A stretch of DNA of 64,000 nt, taken from assembly GCA_016712145.1 (NCBI GenBank), contig JADJRO010000003.1:558001-622000 (forward strand), written 5' to 3'. A program made the position numbers and the translations under genes. Below, in pieces: positions 45,586-54,649 of the stretch. Under the pieces are notes generated by a model that was not told the DNA's origin, did no database searches, and worked only from the letters and a program-made list of their open reading frames with translations. Origin of the DNA: Saprospiraceae bacterium. GTDB lineage: Bacteria > Bacteroidota > Bacteroidia > Chitinophagales > Saprospiraceae. How positions within the stretch are numbered: the first letter of the stretch is position 1; each line of letters opens with the position of its first letter.

Positions 45586-45668
45586 GTATCCGTCCTACCA
45601 AGTGCACTTATCTGATAAGCTAAACGCTAGATGTATCATTTGAATTTTTCCAATTCTGAGGAAGTAAT
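45586..45668 (-). mobile_element. Remnant right end of an IS66-type element
   Basis: From 45586 the sequence GTATCCGTCCTACCAAGTGC followed by about 55 bp matches, in reverse orientation, the right terminal repeat and last codons of tnpC of the full IS66 element ending at 58612, with few differences. The match fades near 45668. The terminal repeat abuts the ATPase fragment, so an IS inserted there and was later mostly lost. Confidence 0.85.
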
Positions 45669-46730
45669 AACGATGGTATTTACCGTAAACAAATTGTAAC
45701 TAATGACCTTATCCTCTAGACGCAAGGCAGCATTCTGACCAAAATGAACTCTTTAGCACGAGAAAAGTTAAATAAGGGAAGTGCCGAATACAATCATGAA
45801 AGCTGATCGTTTAATAAATTGTTTAGAAAATATTTATCAAAATATTTTGATTTCAGAAAAGTAAGGTATAAATTTGTGTTACGAGTAGCAAAGCAACCAA
45901 GAGGTGTAGACAAAAGAAGTTTAATAATTTCGTAATAATATGTTTTTTTCTCCCATTTCAATCCGTTTTATTTAGTGACAGTCAATCAATTCATCATTTT
46001 GAATTATTGTATATATTTTATTCTTTAACGAAACCCATTTATTATGAACACAACTGATCTCAATCCACCTAGCTTTAATGGCTGATTTAATTGACACAGG
46101 CAGATTACTTCTCTCAAGAACTCCGTAACCGGTTGCATGACGCAAGAGCCCTTCGAAAGAAATATAAAGCGTCCCAAAGACAATTACATCAGCCCATAAA
46201 ATTTTATTTTCTACTTTTTTTTGTTGGAAAAGCACTCTTATCTCATAAATGTATGGAGATACTATTGCATATACTTTGCTTCAAATTATTTATTGCCAAT
46301 ATATTATTTAAGATGAAGATAGCATTATTTGTTTTAACGTAGTCTTAATATACGTAAGTGTTAAATAAATTAAGAGTGGAATACAATCAAAAATTCTAAA
46401 CGTTTCATAAAGTAGTTTGAGAATTTTTAATAAATATCTTGCATAGTAAATAAAGGGAAATAGATTTGTCAAACATTGGATATTAATTAATGTTTGAAAT
46501 TTATAATGTATTCAATTTAATCAGAAAATAAATGCAATGAAAAGTTTAGATTCAATCTCAACTGGCTGCACTTGCTAAAAATCTTTGTAAAGATTTAGCC
46601 TAATTGAAAAAGGTTTTTAATTCTTCTAGCTAATTGCATATGGTAAAAATCATATTGCCATATAAAACAAAAATAAGACGTAAATCTGAATACGTTAATC
46701 AAGACACTTCATCCAAATAAAAAATTAAAT
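45669..46730. other. 1.06-kb stretch without a supported gene
   Basis: No ORF with family support. The 84-codon and 88-codon frames around 45972-46342 overlap each other on opposite strands and are not convincing. A short ATG frame at 46044 (MNTTDLNPPSFNG) resembles the tiny ORF at 40660. The region probably consists of decayed mobile-element DNA. Confidence 0.5.
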
Positions 46731-47626
46731 ATGAAAACATTAATTTATTTTAAAAAACTATTTATAGCGTATTGATCTCATTGACTTTAATTTTTAGTGT
46801 TCTGATATCATGTACCAAAAATGAAAAGTACGAAATTAATGCAAAGAATACTACTTTAACTCCTAGGAGTGTTATAGCCGAGGAGTATGTTTATGATGGA
46901 ATACACTATATTCTCTATTTTAATGCCGAGGATACTTCCGGTGTCCCAAATAATACATCTACTGCAGATTCTTTAATTTATGCCATTGGTGATTCTGATA
47001 TTTTTATTGAGTATGATTATGATTATCCGGACATCATTTTTATTAATAATATTCCGACACCTGAGGAGATAGATTCAACTGAAGGTGAAGCGATTCCAAC
47101 AGGTCTCTGTTTATACGCTCAGTTTTATGAACACATTAATTTTACAGGTGAATCATTTTGTGTAGATCCATCGCCAGGATTCGAAGCTGATACAGAAAAG
47201 AAAGATGAGTTTAACTATGTATGCTCTAGAGCTTGGGGTGAATCGGATCTAGGAGACAGACCTTATGGAATGAGTGGAAATTGGAACGACAGAATATCAT
47301 CTTTTAAATTATTTAAAGATGGTGCTTCGAAAGATAAGTATAATGAATTTGAGTTTACAGGTTATCATTCTAGTGTAAAATTAACTCTTTATCGTGATTC
47401 TTATTATTCAAATGGTTCAAATAAATACAAGACGTGGACTATGCATGATATGTCATACTTAGACGAAGCGCCATGGGAAATTCCAAATTTGAAAAAAGAA
47501 AGGTGGGTTTGGTGGAGTACGAATATGAATGATTCAGCTGGAAGTATATCTTTAATAGGTTGTAAAACCGAACCTTGTAACGGACGTTGCTTAAATCCAT
47601 TTGATGCAAAAGAATTTTTTAAATAA
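46731..47626 (+). CDS. Beta/gamma-crystallin-like (I36 inhibitor-like) lipoprotein, signal peptide frameshifted
   Basis: The body (from TTG 46772) reads SLTLIFSVLISC, a lipobox, followed by an acidic region and a C-terminal domain with Cys pairs and crystallin-type motifs: LCLYAQFYEHINFTGESFCV, SGNWNDRISSFKL and LTLYRDSYYSNGSN. The family is the beta/gamma-crystallin or peptidase inhibitor I36 group of secreted proteins. The proper N-terminus MKTLIYFKKLFIAY is encoded from ATG 46731 in another frame; adding one T at 46772-46773 fuses the two into an ideal lipoprotein signal. About 298 residues if corrected. Role unknown. Confidence 0.75.
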
Positions 47627-47639
47627 AATATTTTAATTA

Positions 47640-48281
47640 ATGGATAAATTATTGGTAGGATTAGTAGTTTATTTTCTTGCAAGTTATAATTCTGTGTTTG
47701 CACAAGTTAATTTGTCAGTATCTGTGGGAGTAAATTATTCAAATTTTGATCTTAGTTTATTTCCACATGTTTCTCAAAATGAAAAAGATCTGTATCATTA
47801 TACTTTTGCATTTGGATTTCCTTTTTCTAATCTTGGCATTGGAATAGAGTACAGTTTAAATAGTATTTCGCTTTACTCAGGTTTAAAATTGTCTGACAGA
47901 GCTTCGAGTGACTATTCAACTGGTTTTCCTCCACACTATGATCATTTGGTTTATACTTACACTTTCCTGGAGTTGCCGGCCGTAGTTGCATGGAAAATTA
48001 AGAAAATGAATTTAGAATTAGGTATTGGTATTAATATTAATCATAGACTCGGCTCAAATTATGTTAACCAAAATGATGAAACCAAACTTTGGGGAATGGA
48101 CCTAAGAGCAATGATAAAGTATAATATTAATGAAATATTTTATATTAATTTTACATATACACAGGGTAATATTGATAAAGCTATATATGCTTACGAAAAT
48201 GTATATATGTTTAATGTATTTAGCTTAAATGTTGGCTATAATTTTTGGAGGATTAAATTGAGAAATACACCATCAATTTAG
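47640..48281 (+). CDS. Outer-membrane beta-barrel protein (PorT/OmpA-like family)
   Basis: 213 residues, signal peptide with cleavage near VFAQ, then alternating hydrophobic strands (NLSVSVGVNYSNFDL, IGIEYSLNSISLYSGLKL, LELPAVVAWKIKKMNLELG, NVFSLNVGYNFW) typical of small eight-stranded outer membrane barrels (OMP_b-brl_2). The LELPAVVAWKI strand is characteristic of that family. It starts 13 bp after the lipoprotein gene, suggesting an operon and perhaps a lipoprotein-barrel pair. Function unknown. Confidence 0.85.
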   Translation: MDKLLVGLVVYFLASYNSVFAQVNLSVSVGVNYSNFDLSLFPHVSQNEKDLYHYTFAFGFPFSNLGIGIEYSLNSISLYSGLKLSDRASSDYSTGFPPHYDHLVYTYTFLELPAVVAWKIKKMNLELGIGININHRLGSNYVNQNDETKLWGMDLRAMIKYNINEIFYINFTYTQGNIDKAIYAYENVYMFNVFSLNVGYNFWRIKLRNTPSI

Positions 48282-48626
48282 ATTGTACAATAAATTTAAG
48301 TATCAAATTTCATTTTTGTTTCTTTATACTTTATATGAAATACAATATAGCGCAGGTAGATAAGCAAGGAAGGAGTCGCAGGTAAGGTAATTATCTTATG
48401 CTACGATCATCGGTTATTCTTTTGCAGTTCACCTTATGGAATCGGGACACCAAATAACGGAAGTATATAAGTTACCTGAAAACCCGGAGCTTAATATTAG
48501 AAATTATTTACTTAACGGTTTGTAAGTGTATTGAATTTTAATTATTCATTTTACATTTCAATTAAATCATGGATTTACATTGAGTTGGCCAATTAGCACC
48601 TAGTCAACTTAATGTTTTTCCAACCA
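48282..48626. other. Gene-free stretch between the barrel gene and the ATPase relic
   Basis: 345 bp. It contains a short fragment resembling a recombinase (next entry). No intact gene. Confidence 0.6.
48390..48525 (+). pseudogene. Possible recombinase or other mobile gene relic
   Basis: A frame reading GYSFAVHLMESGHQITEVYK and ending in TAA at 48523 resembles the H-S-F-A-T-H-L-L-E-x-G-x-x-I segment of tyrosine recombinases, but the following residues do not match the LLGH motif. Weak. Confidence 0.25.
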
Positions 48627-48947
48627 TTATACATAGTAGGAAAATGTTATTGCACTAAACGGTCTACTTGGCTTCCCGTCAATCATAAGCTTTAAATATA
48701 TCTTGAAATTCGGAAGATTAATAAAATCCTCAACATCAAATTCTGGATACATTTCCTTTGTCAATATCATTGCATCTTCAGTACCAATTCTAAATGAAAT
48801 AATAGTTCCGACATTTCCTAATACAGCGCTTTTAATATCTGGATCAAGTTGAGCCATATATTGATGTGACATCGTCATTCCTCCTTTAAATTTGCGAAGC
48901 TCTGAAAACATACCTAGTAAGTACAAGGTTGTGAAATTATGGAATTC
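48627..48947 (-). pseudogene. Second 3' fragment of the conjugation-type ATPase
   Basis: Nearly the same sequence as 45239-45585 (NVGTIISFRIGTEDAMILTK, FINLPNFKIYLKLMIDG), with scattered substitutions (MTMSHQYMAQLDPDIK versus MTLAHQYMNQLDNNIK). It ends upstream at 48947, where it abuts the truncated beta-helix gene on the other strand. Two diverged copies suggest two separate losses of related mobile elements. Confidence 0.8.
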
Positions 48948-50515
48948 ATAAACAGGCAGGAATATTTGTAAGTAATTGGAAAGAATCAAAAGTTACAGAT
49001 AACACTGTTTCAGTAGGTATCTCTAAGCCTGGATTTGAGTTTTCAAACAGTGGTAGTTCTTTGATTCAATGCAATACTTCATCTAACGGAAGCCGTGGAA
49101 TGTTATTTAATATTTCACCAGAGAATGATATTGTAAATAATACTTGCTACGCCAATAGAAATGGTGTATTTTTTTCTGGGAATTGTGGTGGAGCAGGAGG
49201 CGCATTCATTGGTTATAACCACTTTAATAGTAGTATCAATGAAGGATCATTATATAATAATAATGCCATAACTGGAATTCAGCATCATGATAAGTATAAT
49301 TCATGGTCTCCGGTTGTGAGTACTAGAAAAGCTTGGCATCAAAATATAGGATTAGCTGCACTTTGTCAATTAGCTTTTCCACTTGGAGCTCAATCTCCAT
49401 CATTACATTTTCCAAACTGCTATCCTCCGAGCTTAATATTTCCTGAATATTTACCAGCAGGCCTTGAGCAAGCTTGTTCCATGGGTACTGGCAAAGATGA
49501 TTACCTTCAGCATCATTCTAATCCATATAATACTGGAGAAACCTATAATAATTTGCTGAGTATTAGTGGTGTTTTTGATGAGATGTCAGTTCCATTAATT
49601 ACTAGCACCAAGCAATCCATTTATGAGTTAATTCTTGCAAATCCAACATGGACCAATGTCTTTAGCAATTTGGCCAGTGTTTACTCTTCTAATCAGAACA
49701 ATTTTGTTGGATTGAGTTCAGTATTAAGAAAACAATTTGCAGATTTTGAACAAACATTATTAGCTCAAAGTCAAGCATTAAGTGCTTTATATGCTCAATA
49801 TGATATCTTGGGTTTACAATTGGAAAGTTTAAATCAACAACTTCAAATTGAAACAGATCCAATTATCATTCAAAGCTTACTCACTCAAATGGATGCGATT
49901 GAACTCCAAATGGAGAGTATCATCCAAAGCATTAATAACCAGCAATTGTCAAATCAACAAATTAATCTTGGTATTTTAAATGCTCTACAAACTTTAAATG
50001 ACAATTTACCAGTTGTGAACTCAGAAGAAATAAACGAGAAGAAAATTAATACTATTATTCTAAAAATATGGATGAATGAAGCTATTTTACTGGCAGACTT
50101 TAACGACTTGAGATCAATAGCACAAATGTGTTATGCATATGGAGGAAGAGCGGTATTTGATGCACAAAATCTTTGCATGACATTGCTGAGTGAGTATTAC
50201 ACGCAAGACGATTGCACCAATGGTTTTGCAAATGAAAATCCTAAGTTAAGGTCCAATTCGGTATTTAAAGTGATTGTAAATCCAAATCCAGTATCAGAAG
50301 AATTATATGTAACTATTTCTAGCAATACCAAATCAGAAAATAAAATACTATTTGAGCTTACAAATAACCTGGGTGTGACTTTAAGCCCAGAGTTTGAAAA
50401 ACTTAGTGAGAATGAGTTTAAGCTGAAACTTAGTAAGATTCCAAACGGTCTTTATTATTTATCAGTCAAGCGAGGTGATAATAAAGAAACATTCAAGATT
50501 ATTGTTAATCATTAA
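48948..50515 (+). pseudogene. 5'-truncated secreted protein with T9SS sorting domain
   Basis: The frame is open from about 48948 (SNWKESKVTDNTV) with no start codon or signal peptide; the junction with the ATPase relic is at about 48947. The first 80 residues have Asn/Gly-rich turns (NNTCYANRNGVFFSGNCGG) of a parallel beta-helix like the gene at 40957. A Gln-rich coiled-coil (LQLESLNQQLQIETDP, about residues 240-300) follows, then a type A T9SS domain (VNPNPVSEELYVTISS). A product from TTG 49061 would be unsecreted. It is likely a deletion derivative. Confidence 0.8.
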
Positions 50516-50530
50516 ATTAGCTTATATTTG
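50502..50530 (+). promoter_or_regulatory. Promoter for the following T9SS gene
   Basis: TTG (50502-50504), 18 bp, TATATTTG (50523-50530): a perfect -7 box, 45 bp upstream of the ATG at 50576. Transcription would start inside the hairpin at 50532-50560. Confidence 0.55.
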
Positions 50531-50531
50531 T

Positions 50532-50560
50532 AAAAGGGGTCAGTTTAATTGACCCCTTTT
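50532..50560. terminator. Intrinsic terminator (bidirectional)
   Basis: AAAAGGGGTC, loop agtttaatt, GACCCCTTTT form a perfect 10-bp stem flanked by A4 and T4. It ends the upstream gene; symmetric arms mean it can act in both directions. Confidence 0.85.
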
Positions 50561-50575
50561 ATAAAAATCTGCATC

Positions 50576-52297
50576 ATGAGAGGGGTTATTCGCATTTTTG
50601 GAATTATATTATCTCTTTTTGCTGCATCAGCACAAGCTCAAAAAATTAATTTTGATTGGGCCAAATCATTTGGCGGAGATGATTTTGAAGCCTCAAGATT
50701 CATGAAAGTAGATACACAAGGTAATGTATATTTATCTGGAGAAACATCTTCCACTTACTTCAAAGTTGATGGAAAATATCTATTCAATAATTCAATCAAT
50801 AATGTTACAAAAGCTTATTTATTCAAATATTCTAACAGTGGTGAATTGTTGTGGTCAAAGCTCTTATTTAATGATATTGGAGTGGAAGTATTAGGATTAG
50901 ACATTGACATTGACCAAAACATAATACTTACAGGATTTTATTATGGAAGCTTTCTTAATGTTGATTCCTTAAAATTAAAAAGAACTGATATTTTTAATAG
51001 TAATATATTCATAATTAAATTAACTCCAACAGGAAGTATAATAAATCACAAAATTTGTAGTGCATTATCCACTATAACATCTTTTGGTGGCCTAACACAT
51101 GATAGTAAGAATCATTATTACTTAGCTGGAGCAACAGATGGAAACATGTTCGATCAAAATAGTGACACTATATTTAAAAGAGATCGAAAGGATGGAAATA
51201 TCCTTTTATTAATGAAAATGGATAGCCAATTAAATATCCAATGGATTAAGTCTTTTGGTGGTAAAGGTGATCAAATATTTGATGTATTTTGCGATCAGGA
51301 AGATAATTTAATTGTATATGGTTGTTATCGTTTCAGAACACTATCTATTGATTCATTGATGGTAAATAATTATACAAATCATTATGGCCCCGGTCCCGGA
51401 TATGGAGATCATGAATTATTTATTTCTAAATTAGATTTAAGTGGTAAAGCTCTATGGTTAAAAACTATTAGTGGCGCAAAAGTAGAGTTTCCATCATATA
51501 ATGACATTACCCTTGATAATGAAGGTAATATTTATCTAGGGGGTATATTCCAAAGTGATACATTGTTTATTAATGAAAATGTTAAACTAATAAGAACGAA
51601 AAATGCATTAGACTACTTTGATTTGTTTTATGCGAAATTTGACAAAAATGGAGATTGTAAATGGGCAAAAAAAATCATCAATGGGAATGATCTTATCGAT
51701 GACATGTCAATTCATTTATTGAAAAATGGAAATCTAATAATTACTGGCAATTATGATAGCACTGCATTTAAAACAGGACCGGTTATTTTACCGAATAATG
51801 GCCATGGCGATTGTTTCGTACTATTATCAAATAATGAAGGGGAAATACTTAGTGGCACATCATTTGGAGGAGAAGGCCTGGAGTGGGATCAACAGATTGC
51901 TTCTTACGATACCAGTATATATATTTTTGCAGGTTTTACAAGTAAGGAATTAAAAATTAGAGATGAAGTATTGGTTGATGAAACTTCAATTGGAGATGGA
52001 TTGTTTATCAAACTACATATAGACTCTCTAACTTCTCTAATTGAATTTAAACCTGCAAGTCAAAATATTATGGTGTATCCAAATCCTGTTCAAGATGTTT
52101 TACATTTTCAATATCCTAAAAATGAATCAAATTTAAGATATATCATATATGACATGTATGGTCGTTCTGTAAATAGTGGAACCTTATATAGGTCGACAAG
52201 AGTAATTAATGTAGAATTAATAAAAGCTGGAGTTTATTTCCTATATGTGTTAGGTGAACAAGGTAGAAGCTATAATTGTAAATTTGTAAAAATGTAA
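50576..52297 (+). CDS. Secreted SBBP-repeat beta-propeller with T9SS sorting domain
   Basis: 573 residues from ATG 50576 (MRGVIRIFGIILSLFAASAQ); a TTG at 50549 lies inside the terminator hairpin and is rejected. Repeats of the form WAKSFGGDDFEASRFMKVD, GNVYLSGE, WIKSFGGKGDQIFDVFCD and NIYLGGIF are SBBP (beta-propeller) repeats. The C-terminus (VYPNPVQDVLHFQYP to KAGVYFLYVLGE) is a type A T9SS domain. It is probably a surface protein; the ligand is unknown. The gene is intact. Confidence 0.88.
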   Translation: MRGVIRIFGIILSLFAASAQAQKINFDWAKSFGGDDFEASRFMKVDTQGNVYLSGETSSTYFKVDGKYLFNNSINNVTKAYLFKYSNSGELLWSKLLFNDIGVEVLGLDIDIDQNIILTGFYYGSFLNVDSLKLKRTDIFNSNIFIIKLTPTGSIINHKICSALSTITSFGGLTHDSKNHYYLAGATDGNMFDQNSDTIFKRDRKDGNILLLMKMDSQLNIQWIKSFGGKGDQIFDVFCDQEDNLIVYGCYRFRTLSIDSLMVNNYTNHYGPGPGYGDHELFISKLDLSGKALWLKTISGAKVEFPSYNDITLDNEGNIYLGGIFQSDTLFINENVKLIRTKNALDYFDLFYAKFDKNGDCKWAKKIINGNDLIDDMSIHLLKNGNLIITGNYDSTAFKTGPVILPNNGHGDCFVLLSNNEGEILSGTSFGGEGLEWDQQIASYDTSIYIFAGFTSKELKIRDEVLVDETSIGDGLFIKLHIDSLTSLIEFKPASQNIMVYPNPVQDVLHFQYPKNESNLRYIIYDMYGRSVNSGTLYRSTRVINVELIKAGVYFLYVLGEQGRSYNCKFVKM

Positions 52298-52399
52298 AAA
52301 TTTTAGTGATTTGAATTTTGCAAAGATTGAGAAAATAAAATTGCTAACTATTAAAATCCACTTATGAACTAAAATAAATGAAGGTAATCATGTTTTTAA

Positions 52400-52831
52400 T
52401 TGTATTTTTTGAAAAAAATTATTAATTTATTTGCATTTGCCATTGTTTTTACAATGGTTTTATCTTGCTCGCAAGATTCTGATCAACTAAATTCTAAATT
52501 TATTGAAATGAAATTGCTAGCTCAAAGAGATGGTGATTATTTCGTTGGCGATGATTGTCCTGATGAATGTTGGGATGGAGATCTTGATAAGGATTGCGAA
52601 TCTCCTCCGACTAATTGCGCAGTAATTTGTGGAACCAGAGCGTCTAATCAGTATTATACTCAATTTACTAATTCAGTGTTAAATGATACTATAATTAGTT
52701 TTTACGCAAACGGGAACGGTCAAAACGTTATCCCTCTTACAATGACTGCTTATTCGGATATTGTTAATGGTAATAAAAAGTTTTACCTAATTACTGCTTC
52801 ATCTAGTCCAGTTAAGTATGGAATTTGGTAA
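52400..52831 (+). CDS. Small acidic Cys-rich lipoprotein, first gene of a coupled trio
   Basis: 143 residues if started at TTG 52400; TTG 52409 (MKKIINLFAF) is as plausible and no ATG is in frame. Signal peptide ends in a lipobox (VLSCSQ). A short segment follows and then a Cys-rich acidic motif (DDCPDECWDGDLDKDC) and a beta-rich C-terminal half (NDTIISFYANGNGQNVIPLT). Six cysteines after the lipobox suggest disulfides. No family was recognised. It overlaps the next gene by 14 bp. Confidence 0.7.
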   Translation: MYFLKKIINLFAFAIVFTMVLSCSQDSDQLNSKFIEMKLLAQRDGDYFVGDDCPDECWDGDLDKDCESPPTNCAVICGTRASNQYYTQFTNSVLNDTIISFYANGNGQNVIPLTMTAYSDIVNGNKKFYLITASSSPVKYGIW

Positions 52832-53990
52832 CAAGAATAAGTGCCAGGTGTTTTTTGTACATCTGACATTTTTTATTAACTTCTTTTTGGTCTCAATCTT
52901 TATTTCTTGCCAAAGCAATATAATTATGAAGGATCTATTTGTCAGAGATAAAACTTATTTATTAAGATCTTCTGATGAAATCAATCCGTACAATTCCACT
53001 TGTATACAAAAAGATAGTCAATCATATTTTTGTTATTACGATGCAAATAATCATGTCCTAAAAATATATAAGAAAACAATTAACAATGAGTACTTAAATG
53101 ATAAATCCATAAAAATTAATGACAATTTCAATAAGGTTATCGTTCATAATTTGGATTCGATTATACTGATTAATTCAAAATTAGGTGAAATTGTAATGAT
53201 AAACTTTAAAAATGATACCATAGATTCATTTTTAATTTCATTATTATTAAATAATATAAAGTATAAAATTGTGGTTCATTCTTATGGAGCGCTGGCAATA
53301 AATTCAGAAGAAATTGTATTTACCATTTTTCCAAGTGTGAGTTTAGAGAAATTTTATAATTTTAATTATGAATTGGAATACTCATTTCGATCTCGAAAAA
53401 TAATCAGCCATTTTTTAACTTTTCCTTTAAATTATAGATACACTCACTGGTGGGGAGGACTTGGAAATTATTATGAAAAGTGCAAAAATGTTGAAGGCGA
53501 CATTATATATTCATTTCCGATGACAAATAATTTATTTATGTATAAAAGAAATATTTTGACTGAAATTAAAGTAGAAAAGTCTAAATATCTAAATAATTTT
53601 CCTCCCAAACAAATTGAAACTGATTCTTTAATGTCGTCAAAATATGTAATCAACTTTGCTAATACTACTGGATTCTATAAATCTTTATACTTTGATAGTT
53701 ATCATAACTACTATTTACGAGTCGTTAGTCATGAGCAGTCAGCATTCAAAATGGATTCACAAGGATATAAAACTCAAAATCTTTATAATGATAGAGATTG
53801 GTCTATAATGATTTTTGATCTTAACTTCCATTTAATTGGTGAGCAAATATTTAAAGGTGGAGAATTTAATTTTAAGTCAATTTACATAATACCAGAAGGA
53901 ATAATGTTGGCTAAAATCAATGAAAATGGCGTAGATAATGAGAACTTCATTAAATTACAACTTTTTAAATATAAAATTGATGAAAACTAG
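52818..53990 (+). CDS. Lipoprotein with beta-propeller-like repeats (DUF4221/BF3164-like), second gene of trio
   Basis: 390 residues. Start ATG 52818 overlaps the end of the preceding gene by 14 bp. The N-terminal signal (FFINFFLVSIFISC) ends in a lipobox. The body has propeller-type blades with short polar strands (FCYYDANNHVLKIYKK, DWSIMIFDLNFHLIGEQIFK, FNFKSIYIIPEGIMLAKINE), resembling the DUF4221/6-bladed lipoproteins encoded next to small secreted peptides in Bacteroidota. Its 3' end overlaps the next gene by 11 bp. Role unknown. Confidence 0.75.
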   Translation: MEFGNKNKCQVFFVHLTFFINFFLVSIFISCQSNIIMKDLFVRDKTYLLRSSDEINPYNSTCIQKDSQSYFCYYDANNHVLKIYKKTINNEYLNDKSIKINDNFNKVIVHNLDSIILINSKLGEIVMINFKNDTIDSFLISLLLNNIKYKIVVHSYGALAINSEEIVFTIFPSVSLEKFYNFNYELEYSFRSRKIISHFLTFPLNYRYTHWWGGLGNYYEKCKNVEGDIIYSFPMTNNLFMYKRNILTEIKVEKSKYLNNFPPKQIETDSLMSSKYVINFANTTGFYKSLYFDSYHNYYLRVVSHEQSAFKMDSQGYKTQNLYNDRDWSIMIFDLNFHLIGEQIFKGGEFNFKSIYIIPEGIMLAKINENGVDNENFIKLQLFKYKIDEN

Positions 53991-54441
53991 TTTAAATTTT
54001 ATTTATTTTGGTTTAATAATGCTACTATCTGCTTGTAAAGGTCAAAATAATAATTATTCATCTAGTAATGTTAAATCTGATTTTCAAGTTAAAACATATT
54101 CAATTAATAAAATATTAGCTGATATAGATACCAATATAGTTAAAAAAGAGTATGTTTTAATAATACCCAAAAATTCTTGCGAAAAATGCAAAGAATATAC
54201 TTTTGAAGTATGCGAAGAAATAATTGCCAGCGGCAAAACGGCGATGATTTTTATTGGCAATTATCCTGTAAATGAAATTACATGTAAAAATAATATTATT
54301 AGAATAGCTAGTGGCAGAATTGAAAGGCAAATTGAGATTTATGGAATCACCTTAATGCACTTAGTGGGAGTAGATGAATATAAACTAACTTATATAAACC
54401 CAACAAATATTGAATCTCAATATGAATATTTGAGAAATTAA
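53980..54441 (+). CDS. Lipoprotein with CxxC motif (thioredoxin-like), third gene of trio
   Basis: 153 residues from ATG 53980, overlapping the previous stop (ATGAAAACTAG). Signal: IYFGLIMLLSAC, lipobox Cys. The body has IIPKNSCEKCKEYTFEVC, a CxxC-like pair in a position typical of thioredoxin folds, then TAMIFIGNYPVN and IEIYGITLMHLVGVDE. A redox or disulfide-handling role at the membrane is inferred. The preceding Cys-rich lipoprotein is a possible substrate. Not recognised as a known family. Confidence 0.7.
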   Translation: MKTSLNFIYFGLIMLLSACKGQNNNYSSSNVKSDFQVKTYSINKILADIDTNIVKKEYVLIIPKNSCEKCKEYTFEVCEEIIASGKTAMIFIGNYPVNEITCKNNIIRIASGRIERQIEIYGITLMHLVGVDEYKLTYINPTNIESQYEYLRN

Positions 54442-54487
54442 ATATTGTTTTTATTTCCTGATAATAGATTTACACAAAATTATTTAA

Positions 54488-54649
54488 AGGACCTCTTTTT
54501 ATTTTGGACAAGTCTATGATCTATATGGAAGAATTGTTTACTCTTCAAAGGAATCTATAAACATTTCTGACTTTTATTACTTACCTTTACCAAGTGGAAT
54601 TTATTTAATAAAACATGAAAACAGTATACTTAAAATTTTTAAAAAGTAA
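54488..54649 (+). pseudogene. T9SS sorting-domain fragment
   Basis: A frame open from 54488 reads VYDLYGRIVYSSKESINISD then LPSGIYLIKHEN and ends in TAA at 54647. It is the second half of a type A T9SS C-terminal domain without any upstream gene in frame. The 3' end overlaps the start of the next gene in another frame. It is a remnant of a lost secreted protein. Confidence 0.7.

Noticed and set aside
45972..46342. Two overlapping opposite ORFs of 83-87 codons
   Set aside because: They overlap each other, have no recognised domain, and lie in decayed DNA.
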